This document shows positions 16,675 through 25,168 of a DNA stretch of 60,817 bases, one piece after another. The notes under the pieces were generated by a model, which made no database searches, had not been told where the DNA came from, and worked only from the letters and a program-made list of their open reading frames with translations. Source of the stretch: Blastococcus sp. MG754426 (GTDB taxonomy: Bacteria > Actinomycetota > Actinomycetes > Mycobacteriales > Geodermatophilaceae); the NCBI RefSeq assembly GCF_021699055.1, contig NZ_SSXC01000016.1, forward strand, positions 1 to 60,817. The letters are read 5' to 3'. Numbering within the stretch: the first letter of the stretch is position 1; every line of letters begins with the position of its first letter. The position numbers and the translations under genes were made by a program.

Positions 16675-16965
16675 ATGCCTCGCCCGCCGCGGTTGCCCGA
16701 TGACGAACTCGCCGCTGCGCTGGCCTCGCTGCCGCGGTGGAGCGGCGACGGCGACGGCCTGCGCCGGACCGTCGAGCTGCCCAGCTTCCGCGACGCCGTC
16801 GCCGCCATCGTGGCGATCGCCGACGTGGCCGAGGAGATGGACCACCACCCCGACGTCGACCTGCGCTGGCGGACGCTGCACCTGACCCTGGTCAGCCACT
16901 CCGCGGGCGGGGTGAGCGAGCTGGACCTCGAGCTCGCCCGCCGGATCGACGCGCTGCTCCCCTGA
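16675..16965 (+). CDS. 4a-hydroxytetrahydrobiopterin dehydratase (pterin-4a-carbinolamine dehydratase)
   Basis: A 96-residue protein with the family signature EEMDHHPDVDLRW (His-His-Pro followed by an aromatic) at about residues 53-65, and the ending LARRIDALLP typical of these enzymes. It dehydrates 4a-hydroxy-tetrahydropterin and recycles the cofactor of aromatic amino acid hydroxylases. Bacterial members without a hydroxylase partner are also known, and no hydroxylase is visible here. A GC-rich terminator follows. Confidence 0.92.
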   Translation: MPRPPRLPDDELAAALASLPRWSGDGDGLRRTVELPSFRDAVAAIVAIADVAEEMDHHPDVDLRWRTLHLTLVSHSAGGVSELDLELARRIDALLP

Positions 16966-16971
16966 CCGGCG

Positions 16972-17003
16972 CCGGCCCCCGCACCGTGCGGTGCGGGGGC
17001 CGG
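16972..17003 (+). terminator. Terminator hairpin after the pterin dehydratase gene
   Basis: CCGGCCCCCGCAC (16972-16984) pairs perfectly with GTGCGGGGGCCGG (16991-17003) over a 6-nt loop, 6 nt past the stop. The convergent PhoX-like gene ends 50 nt further on, so it may serve both directions. Confidence 0.7.
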
Positions 17004-17052
17004 TGCGGCCCCCTCCCGAGCGTGCGAGGGGTGGGGTGGAGGGAGCCCGTCC

Positions 17053-19326
17053 TCAGCTGCCGACGCGCCCGCCGTCGGTGCGGTAGACGACGGCGACGCT
17101 GGGCCGCGGGAAGGGCCGGTACGCCTGGAAGTCCGGCCACCGGCTCGAGGGGTTCTCCACCGTGGACCCCGTGGTCTCCCCCGGGTGCTGGACGGCGACG
17201 AACACCGACCGGGCGTCCCGGGTGATCAGCGGCCCGCTGCACTCGGCACCCAGCGGCACGGTGAGGAACGCCTTCAGGTGCCCGCGCTCGGGTCCCGCCG
17301 TCGGCACCGCGAACAGCCCGTCGTTGGTCCCGCCGAGGGTGCCGACGGCCTGGTTGCGGACCGACAGCACGTTGCCGTCCGTGGAGATCCACAGGTTGCC
17401 GGCGGGGTCGAACTCCAGGTTGTCCGGGCAGGAGATGGCGCTGACCTTCGACCGGTCGTACCCGGCGAAGTACGTGCCCGGGTACTGCGGGTCGCCGCAG
17501 ACCAGGAAGATCCGCCAGGTGAAGGAGGTCCCGCCGGCCGACCCGGTCTCCTCCCACTCGATCACGTGCCCGTTCCGGTTGCCCGGCTGCTGCTCGAAGG
17601 TGGCCGGTGTGCCGGCCTCCTCGTCGGCGGGCTCGAACGCGTAGGAGCGGGTGAGCGGGTGGGCCTCGTCGGCGCCCGGCCGGCCGTTCACGCCGGTGCG
17701 GGCGGAGTTGTTGGTGAGCGCCGCGTAGACCCGCCCGTTGACGGGGTTGACCTGGATGTCCTCCGGCCGGTCCATCCTGGTCGGCACCAGCGCCGGGTCG
17801 ACGACGACCGGGTTGGCCGGGTCGGGGAAGTCGCCGTTGCCGTCGAGCTGCTTGCCGAGGCGGTCGGCGGCCAGGCGGGTGAAGGTGAGCACCCAGGCGA
17901 CGTCCTTGCCGGGGATCATCGACCGGCCGTCCTCCACCAGCGGGATCCACTCGCCGTAGCCGTCGAACTCGCCGTCCGCGGGCAGCGCGCCGCTGCCGTC
18001 GATCTCCGCTGCCGGGGAGTCGCCGACGAAGCGGGCGACGTACAGGTCGCCGTCCTCGAGCAGCGTCAGGTTGTGCGCCCGCGACGCGCTGTCGGTGCCG
18101 GGCCGGTAGGTCTTCCGCGAGACGAACTTGTAGATGTAGTCGAACCGCTCGTCGTCCCCGGAGTAGGCGACCACGCGGCCGTCCTCGGCGATCTGCACGT
18201 TGGCGCCCTCGTGCTTGAACCGGCCGAGCGCGGTGCGCTTCTTCGGCGTCGATGCCGGGTCGTAGGGGTCCACCTCGACGACCCAGCCGAAGCGGTTCAC
18301 CTCGTTGGGCTCGCGGGCCAGGTCGAAGCGGGCGTCGACCTCGTCCCAGCGCCGGCCGGCCGGGCGCGTGGTCGAGACGCCGTAGCGCGCCAGCCGGGGC
18401 TCCTTGGCGCTCTCGGTGATCGGCGTCGTCGTCCCGAAGTACTGGTTGAAGTTCTCCTCGCCGTGCAGCGTGGTGCCCCACGGGGTCATGCCGCCGGCGC
18501 AGTTGTTCAGCGTGCCGAGGACGGTGCGTCCCTGCGGGTCCGCGCTGGTGCGCAGGTACGGGGAGCCGGCCGCGGGGCCGGTGAGCTCCATCGGTGTGTC
18601 CGCGGTGATCCGGCGGTTGCGCCGGCCGTTGCGGACCGGGCGCCACTCGCCGGTCCTCCCGTGCCGCTGCACCTCCACGACGGAGATGCCGTGGGCCATC
18701 ATGGCGATCCGCTTCTGCTCCGGCGTGGTCGGCGCGGACTCGCTCGCCACCCCGGCGAACATCAGCTGCTCGTTGGTGTACTCGTGGTTGACCACGAGCA
18801 GCGCCTGGCGGTCGCGGTCGTCCAGCGGCAGGAAGCCGATGTAGTCGCAGTTGTAGCCGAACTGCATGGCCTGCGCCTCGGGGGTCTGCCGGTCGATGCG
18901 GAACGGCGGCGCGCCCGGCAGCACCGGGTCGCCCCACCGCATGACGACGGAGTAGCGGTACCCGCTCGCCGTGACCAGCTCGTCGAGGAAGTTCTGCTCG
19001 ACCGGCTGGAACGTCAGGTCGCTCCCCGGGGCAGGGGTCACGCCGCCACCTGTCGGCACCGGCTGCTGCTCCCGGGCGGCCGCGGAGGCGACCGGTCCGG
19101 CGGCGACGAGCAGCGCGCCCGCCCCGGCCGCCTTCAGCATGCTGCGGCGGCTGAAGGCGGTCTCGACGACCTCGGCGAACGTCGGGTTGTCGGTCTGGTT
19201 CGGAACGGCGGTGTCGCAGGCGTTGCCGCACTTGTAGTAGCAGGTGGCGTGGCTGCGGCTGCCGTGGCGGATGCCGGAGAACAGCGGCAGGAGCGCGCGC
19301 TTGCGCGGCTCGAGGATGTCGGTCAT
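17053..19326 (-). CDS. PhoX-type (DUF839) alkaline phosphatase, Tat-exported
   Basis: A 757-residue secreted protein of the PhoX/DUF839 family (beta-propeller phosphatases using calcium and iron). A long N-region with SHATCYYKCGNACD precedes a twin-arginine signal (SRRSMLKAAGAGALLVAAG, about 60-80), the arrangement I know from actinobacterial PhoX. Family blocks include FGYNCDYIGFLPL, VVNHEYTNEQLMF, NNCAGGMTPWGTTLHGEENF and GHVIEWEE. It should release phosphate outside the cell. The ATG at 19326 has AGAGGG upstream; a longer frame upstream is not needed. It stands alone, with no Pho box that I can identify. Confidence 0.9.
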   Translation of the reverse strand: MTDILEPRKRALLPLFSGIRHGSRSHATCYYKCGNACDTAVPNQTDNPTFAEVVETAFSRRSMLKAAGAGALLVAAGPVASAAAREQQPVPTGGGVTPAPGSDLTFQPVEQNFLDELVTASGYRYSVVMRWGDPVLPGAPPFRIDRQTPEAQAMQFGYNCDYIGFLPLDDRDRQALLVVNHEYTNEQLMFAGVASESAPTTPEQKRIAMMAHGISVVEVQRHGRTGEWRPVRNGRRNRRITADTPMELTGPAAGSPYLRTSADPQGRTVLGTLNNCAGGMTPWGTTLHGEENFNQYFGTTTPITESAKEPRLARYGVSTTRPAGRRWDEVDARFDLAREPNEVNRFGWVVEVDPYDPASTPKKRTALGRFKHEGANVQIAEDGRVVAYSGDDERFDYIYKFVSRKTYRPGTDSASRAHNLTLLEDGDLYVARFVGDSPAAEIDGSGALPADGEFDGYGEWIPLVEDGRSMIPGKDVAWVLTFTRLAADRLGKQLDGNGDFPDPANPVVVDPALVPTRMDRPEDIQVNPVNGRVYAALTNNSARTGVNGRPGADEAHPLTRSYAFEPADEEAGTPATFEQQPGNRNGHVIEWEETGSAGGTSFTWRIFLVCGDPQYPGTYFAGYDRSKVSAISCPDNLEFDPAGNLWISTDGNVLSVRNQAVGTLGGTNDGLFAVPTAGPERGHLKAFLTVPLGAECSGPLITRDARSVFVAVQHPGETTGSTVENPSSRWPDFQAYRPFPRPSVAVVYRTDGGRVGS

Positions 19327-19436
19327 CGGTCCCTCTGGTCGCGGGGCTGTGGGGGCCTTCGCACCCAAACGGGCCGTGACGACGCAGCGGTGGCAACCGG
19401 GTGAACGGCCGGCGAGCAGTCGGCCACCGATCGCGG

Positions 19437-19823
19437 TCAGCCGGTGACGGGCAGCACCAGCAGCGCCAGGAGGCGGTCGGCCTCGGCATCGGGATCGGCG
19501 GTCAGCCCGGTGTGCACGGGACCCGGCTGGACCACGGTGCTCCGCGGCGCGGTGAGCCAGCGGAACCGGGACCCGAGGGCCTCGCGCCCGGCGGCGCCGG
19601 CCACCGGGGCGGCCGAGCAGACGTCCGCGGCCGCCTGCAGCGCGCGGCCGATCGCCGCGGGGTCGGCCGTCGGGTCCAGCGCGCGGAGCCGGTCGGCGTC
19701 CAGGTGCAGCCGCGACCCGAGGTAGTCGCGCTGCCGGCAGTAGACGATCACGCCGGCGTTGAGCAGCTCACCGCGATCGACGCGCGGCACCACCCGCAGC
19801 ACCGCGTACTCGAAGGTGTCCAT
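19437..19823 (-). CDS. DUF3037 domain protein, partner of the HipA-like kinase
   Basis: A 128-residue protein. MDTFEYAVLRVVPRVDRGEL, then LNAGVIVYCRQRDYLGSRLH is the DUF3037 hallmark, and the C-terminal part (GSRFRWLTAPRSTVVQPGPV) completes the domain. Its ATG shares one base with the stop of the upstream HipA-like gene (TGATG), so the two are coupled. DUF3037 and compact HipA-like proteins are found side by side in many bacteria. The function is unknown. Confidence 0.85.
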   Translation of the reverse strand: MDTFEYAVLRVVPRVDRGELLNAGVIVYCRQRDYLGSRLHLDADRLRALDPTADPAAIGRALQAAADVCSAAPVAGAAGREALGSRFRWLTAPRSTVVQPGPVHTGLTADPDAEADRLLALLVLPVTG

Positions 19824-20692
19824 CACCGCTGGCTGACCCCCTCGGGCGGCGGGGGTCCGAGCCACGCGGGCCGGTTCTCCCCGCGCGGGGCGCGCCGGCG
19901 GCCCGCTCCCCCGGCGGCGGCCGCGGCGACCAGCCCGGGCAGCCACGCGGGGCGCGCCGCGAGCCGGGCCAGCAGCTGCCCGGCGTACCGGGCCCGGGCC
20001 TCGTCGGGCGACGGACCGGCCGCGGGGTCGTCGAGCCACTCGTCGGGCACCTGGGCGAGCACCCGGCCCAGCAGCTCCCGGGTCACCCGGTGGGCCAGCG
20101 CCGCGTCGGCCGCCGTCACGTCGGGGCTGCACTCGACCAGGGCGTGCGCCGAGGCGTCGTAGGGGCGCTCGACGGCCGCCGCGGCCCCGGGCCAGTGGTG
20201 GTGGAAGGTGAGCGCCGCACCGTGGTCGATCAGCTGCAGCCGCCCGTGCCAGAACAGCATGTTGGGGTTGCGCCAGGAGCGGTCGACGTTGCCGATCAGC
20301 GCGTCGAACCACAGGACCCGGCCGGCGAGCTCCGGGTCGACCCCGTCGGCGCCGGCCTCGAAGTCCAGCGCGCCGGGCAGGTAGTCCAGTCCCAGGTTCC
20401 GCCCGGCCGAGCGCTGCAGGAGCTCCTGCACCTCGTGGTCGGGCTCGCCCACGGCCAGCTCGGGCACGACGTCGACGGTGACCAGCGCGGGGACCGGCAG
20501 CCCCAGGGCCCGGGCGAGCTCGGCGCAGACCACCTCGGCCACCAGGACCTTCACGCCCTGGCCGGCCGCCCGCCACTTGACGACGTAGGTGCCCAGGTCG
20601 TCGGCCTCCATGAGCCCGGGCAGCGACCCACCCTCGCGCAGCGGGGTGACGTAGCGGGTGGCGGTGACCGAGGGCAGCACAGTGACGGCCAA
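19823..20692 (-). CDS. Compact HipA-like kinase
   Basis: A 289-residue protein of the HipA family kinase group, shorter than toxin HipA (about 440 residues) and lacking its N-terminal subdomain. The kinase-like core has TYVVKWRAAGQGVKVLVAEV (ATP-lysine region), WFDALIGNVDRSWRNPNMLF (catalytic loop with Asp and Asn) and LQLIDHGAALTF (metal-binding Asp). The last 45 residues are Ala/Pro/Arg-rich and probably disordered. No HipB antitoxin gene is adjacent; DUF3037 follows instead. It may phosphorylate an unknown target rather than act as a classical toxin. Confidence 0.82.
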   Translation of the reverse strand: MAVTVLPSVTATRYVTPLREGGSLPGLMEADDLGTYVVKWRAAGQGVKVLVAEVVCAELARALGLPVPALVTVDVVPELAVGEPDHEVQELLQRSAGRNLGLDYLPGALDFEAGADGVDPELAGRVLWFDALIGNVDRSWRNPNMLFWHGRLQLIDHGAALTFHHHWPGAAAAVERPYDASAHALVECSPDVTAADAALAHRVTRELLGRVLAQVPDEWLDDPAAGPSPDEARARYAGQLLARLAARPAWLPGLVAAAAAGGAGRRRAPRGENRPAWLGPPPPEGVSQR

Positions 20693-20853
20693 CCTACGCC
20701 CGCCCTCGCGGCCGGGGCGGCTGCGCCACCCGTCGGGGGGACCCGCCGTCCGAGGAGCCGGGCGCCGAGGTCCCGGGCGCCCTCGCCGAGCTGCACCGGC
20801 GGCTGGCCGCTCCCCACGTGGTCTGACCGTGAGGGTGGCCGGAGACTGGCCAC

Positions 20854-21402
20854 GTGGGACTGCTGCGCGCGCTCGACCCGGTCGCGCTCGCCGGTGCGCC
20901 GCTGACCTACGCCGAGGTCGGCGCGACGGCGGACGCGGAGTTGCCCGCCGGGTACCGGGTCGCCGAGCACTCGGTGGTGGTGGGCACCGGCCGCGCCGCG
21001 TTCGAGCGCGCCGCGGAGGCGGTCCTGGGCTGGCGGGCGCAGCGCGCCGCGGGGCTGCGGGTCCGGGCGACGGGACCGGCCGGCACCCCGGGCACGGTCG
21101 TCGTCCTCACCGCGGGGCTGCCCCGGTTCGGCTACGACATCCCCTGCCGGGTGGTCTGGGCCAGCACCGGGGGCGACGAGCGGGGCTTCGCCTACGGCAC
21201 CCTCCCGGGCCACCCGGAGAGCGGCGAGGAGCGTTTCGCGGTCCGGCTGACGGCGTCGGGCGACGTCGTCTTCACCCTGCGGGTGTTCTTCCGGCTCGCG
21301 TCACCGGCCGCGCGGCTGGCCGGCCCGCTCTCGCTGGCCCTCCAGCGGCTGGCCACCGCCCGCTACACGGCGGCGGTGCGCCGGGCCGCCGGCTGCAGCT
21401 AG
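20854..21402 (+). CDS. DUF1990 family protein
   Basis: A 182-residue soluble protein. PLTYAEVGATADAELPAGYR near the start, then GTGRAAFERAAEAVLGW and the C-terminal GHPESGEERFAVRLTASGDV block are the DUF1990 pattern; the YGTLPGHPESGEE segment is diagnostic. No catalytic site is known for this family. GTG start at 20854, with GTGAGGGTGG upstream as a possible ribosome site. Its end overlaps the convergent ABC permease gene by 4 nt. Confidence 0.85.
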   Translation: MGLLRALDPVALAGAPLTYAEVGATADAELPAGYRVAEHSVVVGTGRAAFERAAEAVLGWRAQRAAGLRVRATGPAGTPGTVVVLTAGLPRFGYDIPCRVVWASTGGDERGFAYGTLPGHPESGEERFAVRLTASGDVVFTLRVFFRLASPAARLAGPLSLALQRLATARYTAAVRRAAGCS

Positions 21403-22145
21403 ACGTCCCGCCGCACCAGCACCGCGAGGCCCAGGAGCCAGGCCGCCAACGCCCAGCCGCCGGCCACCAGCAGCCCCGTCTGCCAGGAGGTGGCCACCGA
21501 CAGGAACGCGTCCTCCCCCACCCGGAAGGCCGGCAGCCGGCGCGAGATGCGCAGGCTGAGCTCGGTACCGGCGATCGCCAGCACCGGGGGGAGCACCAGG
21601 ACGAGCGCGAGGACGGCGCCGAGCGCCCCGGCCGTCGAGCGCAGCAGCGCGGCGGCGCCGACCGCCAGCACCGCGGTCAGCGCCGCGCCCACGACCTGCA
21701 GCCACAGCTGGCGCAGCACGTCGGGGTCGGTGGGCGGGATCCCGCCGGGGACCGCGGTGAGCCGGCTCGCGGCCAGCAGGCACCCGGCGGCCACCAGCGC
21801 GGTGAGCAGCACGCTCCAGCCGGCGACGACGATGGTCTTGGCCAGGAGCACCCGACCGCGGCGCGGGACCGCGGTGAAGGTGACCAGCGCCAGGCCGGTG
21901 CGGAACTCGGCGCTGACGACCAGCACCGCGAGGACCACGAGCGGCACCGACCCGAAGCCGAAGCCGGTGAGCGCCGAGCTGACGGCGAGGTCCGCGCGCG
22001 GCGCCGACTGCGTCGTCGCCGCCGCGAGCCAGCCGGCGCCGCCGGCCAGGAGCACGAAGAGGCCCGAGCACCACCACGTGGAGCGGGTCGAGCGGAGCTT
22101 GGTCCACTCGCCGGCGAGCACCGCCCGGAACGGGACGCCGCTCAC
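21399..22145 (-). CDS. ABC-2 type transporter permease
   Basis: A 248-residue membrane protein of the ABC-2 export type with six hydrophobic segments. It starts with the typical VPFRAVLAGEWTKLRSTRST (GEWTKLRS box) and ends with VLVRRDV. The ATG overlaps the stop of the ATPase gene by 4 nt. It forms the membrane half of a simple two-gene exporter whose substrate is unknown; relatives include bacitracin-type and gliding/antibiotic resistance exporters. Confidence 0.9.
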   Translation of the reverse strand: MSGVPFRAVLAGEWTKLRSTRSTWWCSGLFVLLAGGAGWLAAATTQSAPRADLAVSSALTGFGFGSVPLVVLAVLVVSAEFRTGLALVTFTAVPRRGRVLLAKTIVVAGWSVLLTALVAAGCLLAASRLTAVPGGIPPTDPDVLRQLWLQVVGAALTAVLAVGAAALLRSTAGALGAVLALVLVLPPVLAIAGTELSLRISRRLPAFRVGEDAFLSVATSWQTGLLVAGGWALAAWLLGLAVLVRRDV

Positions 22146-23044
22146 GGGGCGACCGCCCCGTACTCCACGTCGTCCCCGGTCAGGGCCAGGTAGGCATCCT
22201 CCAGGGAGCCGGTGACCGGGCTGAGCTCGTGCAGCCGGACGCCGATGCCGTGCGCGAGGTCGCCGACGTCGGCGGCGGCCAGCCCGTCGATGCGCAGCGC
22301 CCCGTCGATCTCCAGCTCGACGTGCCCGCCGGCGCGCTGCACCGCCGACGCCAGCACGGGCGCCTGCGGGCTGCGCACCCGGACGGCGGTGTGCGCGCCG
22401 AGGAGGTCGGCCATCGGGACGTCGGCGAGCAGCCGGCCCCGGCCGAGGACGACGAGGTGGTCGGCCGTCTCCTGCATCTCGCTCATCAGGTGGCTGGACA
22501 CCAGCACCGTCCGCCCCTCGTCCGCGAGGTCGCGCAGCAGCTCGCGCACCCAGCGGATGCCCTCGGGGTCCAGCCCGTTGACCGGTTCGTCGAGGAGCAG
22601 CACCTCCGGGTCGCCGAGCAGGGCCGCCGCGATCCCCAGCCGCTGCGCCATGCCGAGGGAGAAGCCGCGCACCCGCTCGTGGGCCACCGGGGTCAGCCCC
22701 ACCAGCTCGATCACGTCGTCCACCCGGTGCACGGGTAGCCCGTTGCCGCGCGCCAGCGCCAGCAGGTGGGCGTGCGCGGTCCGTCCCGGGTGGCGGGCGC
22801 GCGGGTCGACCAGCGCGCCGACCTCCCGCAGCGGGTGGGCCAGGTCGCGGTACGCGCGGCCCCGCACCGTCGCCGTCCCCGCGGTGGGCCGGGCCAGCCC
22901 GAGGGCGCAGCGGATCGTCGTCGTCTTGCCCGACCCGTTGGGGCCCAGGAAGCCGGTGACCCGGCCCGGCTCCACGGTGACGGTGAGCCGGTCGACCGCC
23001 ACCCGGGCGCGGTAGCGCTTGGTCAGGCCGCGGAGCTCGATCAC
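22142..23044 (-). CDS. ABC transporter ATP-binding protein (ABC-2 exporter)
   Basis: A 300-residue ATPase with Walker A GPNGSGKTTT, signature FSLGMAQRLGIAAALL and Walker B VLLLDEPVNGLDPEG, then the H-loop SSHLMSEM. The C-terminal region (TGSLEDAYLALTGDDVEY) is typical of BcrA/NatA-like subunits. GTG start at 23044. It is coupled to the permease by a 4-nt overlap. Confidence 0.93.
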   Translation of the reverse strand: MIELRGLTKRYRARVAVDRLTVTVEPGRVTGFLGPNGSGKTTTIRCALGLARPTAGTATVRGRAYRDLAHPLREVGALVDPRARHPGRTAHAHLLALARGNGLPVHRVDDVIELVGLTPVAHERVRGFSLGMAQRLGIAAALLGDPEVLLLDEPVNGLDPEGIRWVRELLRDLADEGRTVLVSSHLMSEMQETADHLVVLGRGRLLADVPMADLLGAHTAVRVRSPQAPVLASAVQRAGGHVELEIDGALRIDGLAAADVGDLAHGIGVRLHELSPVTGSLEDAYLALTGDDVEYGAVAP

Positions 23045-23088
23045 GCCGCCAGGATGGCCGACGCCCGCCGCACCCGGTGGCGGCGCCC

Positions 23089-23919
23089 CTACCGGCCGCG
23101 GGCGACGGCGGCGCGCTCCCGCTCGATCAGGTCCTTGCTGCGCACCAGCCGGATCAACGTCACCACGAGCAGCCCCCCGGCCATGTTGAGCAGCACGGTG
23201 TACCAGAACCAGGCCAGCCAGTCCCCGTAGCCGAACGGGGCGCCGACGTGGAGGGCCCCGAAGATCAGCAGCGAGTCGAGGATCGAGTGGAAGAGCATGA
23301 GCCCGGCCAGCAGGAAGCCGCCGATCACCGATGCGACGATCTTGCCGCCCTCGGAGTGCGCGCCGTGCTGCATGCGCGTCATGAGCGTGATGACGCTGCC
23401 GCCCAGGAACGCCAGGGCGACCGACTGCAGGTCCAGCGGCGCCTCCACGAAGTGCCGCGCCGACTCCAGCGCGACGTCGGCCAGGTCGGGGAAGCCCTGC
23501 ACGACCAGCCACATCACCAGCCAGCCGCCGACGAGGTTCGCGACGAGGGTCCCGATCCACAGCTTGGCCAGCTGCCCGCCGCTGGCGCGTCGGGCGAACA
23601 CGGCCGTGACGGGCACCAGGAAGCCCTCGGTGAACAGCTCGCTGCGTCCCAGCATGAGGGCGACGAAGCCGATGCTGAACGCCAGCCCGGCGAGCAGCTC
23701 GCTGCCGGTCGCCTCGAGCACGGCCAGGAGGGCCAGCACGCCGACGGCCACCTCCAGCCCCCCGGCCAGCCCGGTGGCCAGCACCTCCCGCCAGCGGCGG
23801 TGCAGCCGCTGCGCGCCCTCGCTGACGATCTTGTCGAACGCCTCGGCGATCTCGTCCTCGGCCGGGGCGTCGGTCTCCCCCAGCTCGGCGCGCGTGCGCT
23901 CCTCGTCCTGGTCCTGCAC
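23089..23919 (-). CDS. Formate/nitrite transporter (FNT) family channel, YfdC-like
   Basis: A 276-residue membrane protein with a charged N-terminal tail (EDEIAEAFDKIVSEGAQRL) and six membrane segments. SELFTEGFLVPVTAVFARRA matches the FNT family region of the YfdC subgroup, and LFHSILDSLLIFGAL lies in the second half. FNT proteins are pentameric channels for small anions such as formate, nitrite or hydrosulfide; specificity here is open. GTG start preceded by GAGGAGG at good spacing. It is a single gene with no enzyme partner nearby. Confidence 0.85.
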   Translation of the reverse strand: MQDQDEERTRAELGETDAPAEDEIAEAFDKIVSEGAQRLHRRWREVLATGLAGGLEVAVGVLALLAVLEATGSELLAGLAFSIGFVALMLGRSELFTEGFLVPVTAVFARRASGGQLAKLWIGTLVANLVGGWLVMWLVVQGFPDLADVALESARHFVEAPLDLQSVALAFLGGSVITLMTRMQHGAHSEGGKIVASVIGGFLLAGLMLFHSILDSLLIFGALHVGAPFGYGDWLAWFWYTVLLNMAGGLLVVTLIRLVRSKDLIERERAAVARGR

Positions 23920-24127
23920 GGCTCCTCCTCGACGTCCGGGGCACCGGGACCGGGAACGGGCGGCACGTCCTCCCGCGCCCCTACCCGGAGCGCCGCCGGC
24001 CACACCGCCCGGCACCCGCGGCATGGGGCGCACCCATGACACGCGTCACGGGTGGGCCGTGCGGAGGGCGCCGCAGGTTGTGAACGACGGCACCCGACCC
24101 GGCTCCGTCGGGGCGGCAGGGTCGGAG

Positions 24128-24169
24128 GTGCGTCCGGAGGACCGGCCCGACGGTGGCCGGCGGACGCAC
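24128..24169 (+). promoter_or_regulatory. Inverted repeat just upstream of the ABC exporter ribosome site
   Basis: GTGCGTCCG (24128-24136) and CGGACGCAC (24161-24169) are perfect 9-bp inverted repeats with a 24-nt spacer that itself contains CCGG pairings. The GAGGAG ribosome site of the ATPase gene begins 2 nt later. It could be an mRNA hairpin controlling translation or an operator for the response regulator encoded in this cluster. Confidence 0.4.
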
Positions 24170-24181
24170 TGAGGAGGGCCC

Positions 24182-25168
24182 GTGACCGACGTCCACGCGC
24201 AACCCGGCCGGCGGCCGACGCACCCCCGCGGGGACGTGCCCGCCGTCGAGGTCACCGACCTGCGGCGCCGGTACGGCGACTTCGAGGCGGTGCGCGGCAT
24301 CTCCTTCGAGGTGCGCCCCGGCGAGGTGTTCGCGCTGCTCGGCGTGAACGGCGCCGGCAAGACCTCCGCGCTGGAGGTGCTGGAGGGCCTGGCGCGCCCC
24401 GACGGCGGGACGGTGCGGATCCTGGGCGCCGACCCCCTCCGGCAGCACGCCGCGGTCCGGCCGCACCTGGGGGTGCTGCTGCAGTCGAGCGGGCTGCCGG
24501 GCGACCTCACCGTCGCCGAGACGGTGACCACGTGGGCGCGGACGCTGACCCGCTCGCGCCCGGTCGAGGAGGCCCTGGCGCAGGTCGGCATGGGAGACCG
24601 CGCCGACGTCCGGGTGCGCAGCCTCTCCGGCGGCGAACGGCGCCGGCTGGACCTCGCGCTGGCCCTGCTGGGGCGCCCGCGGGTGCTGGTGCTCGACGAG
24701 CCGACCACCGGACTGGACCCGGAGAGCCGCCGCACCGTCTGGTCGCTGGTCCGGGAGATGGTGCGGGGCGGCACGGCCGTGGTGCTCACCACCCACCACC
24801 TCGAGGAGGCCGAGGAGCTCGCCGACCGCATCGCGATCCTGCGCGCCGGCCGGATCGAGCTGGAGGGCACCCCGGAGGAGATCACCGGGACGCAGCCGGC
24901 CACCGTCCGCTTCACCCTCGGGCCGGCCGCGCCCCCGCTGCCGGCGCTGCCCGGCGTGCGCCTGGTCGAGCCCGCGCCCCGCGTGGAGCTGCACACCCGC
25001 GACCTGCAGCCGGTGCTCACCGCCCTGCTCGGCTGGGCCGCCGCCGAGGACGTCGCCCTGGGTGGGCTCCAGGCGCGGTCGGCCTCCCTGGAGCAGGCGT
25101 TCCTCGCCGTCGCCGACGGCGACCCCACCACCCACCCGACCCGCCTCGAGACCGGGAGCACCCGATGA
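24182..25168 (+). CDS. ABC exporter ATP-binding protein (LnrL/YvfR-like)
   Basis: A 328-residue ATPase with Walker A GVNGAGKTS, signature LSGGERRRLDLALALL, Walker B VLVLDEPTTGLDPES and H-loop TTHHLEEAEELAD, plus a C-terminal regulatory extension of about 100 residues. GTG start, with GAGGAGG upstream. It is followed by a permease, a histidine kinase and a response regulator in one coupled operon, the layout of linearmycin-type (Lnr/Yvf) resistance systems in Bacillus. The substrate is unknown. Confidence 0.93.
   Translation: MTDVHAQPGRRPTHPRGDVPAVEVTDLRRRYGDFEAVRGISFEVRPGEVFALLGVNGAGKTSALEVLEGLARPDGGTVRILGADPLRQHAAVRPHLGVLLQSSGLPGDLTVAETVTTWARTLTRSRPVEEALAQVGMGDRADVRVRSLSGGERRRLDLALALLGRPRVLVLDEPTTGLDPESRRTVWSLVREMVRGGTAVVLTTHHLEEAEELADRIAILRAGRIELEGTPEEITGTQPATVRFTLGPAAPPLPALPGVRLVEPAPRVELHTRDLQPVLTALLGWAAAEDVALGGLQARSASLEQAFLAVADGDPTTHPTRLETGSTR

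Noticed and set aside
19823..20692. A classical hipBA toxin-antitoxin module
   Set aside because: No HipB-like antitoxin gene adjoins it, the N-terminal HipA subdomain is absent and the partner is DUF3037.
20700..20826. A short plus-strand frame ending EEPGAEVPGALAELHRRLAA PHVV, which could be a gene tail
   Set aside because: No start, no family match and too short to judge; it may be a relic but nothing supports it.
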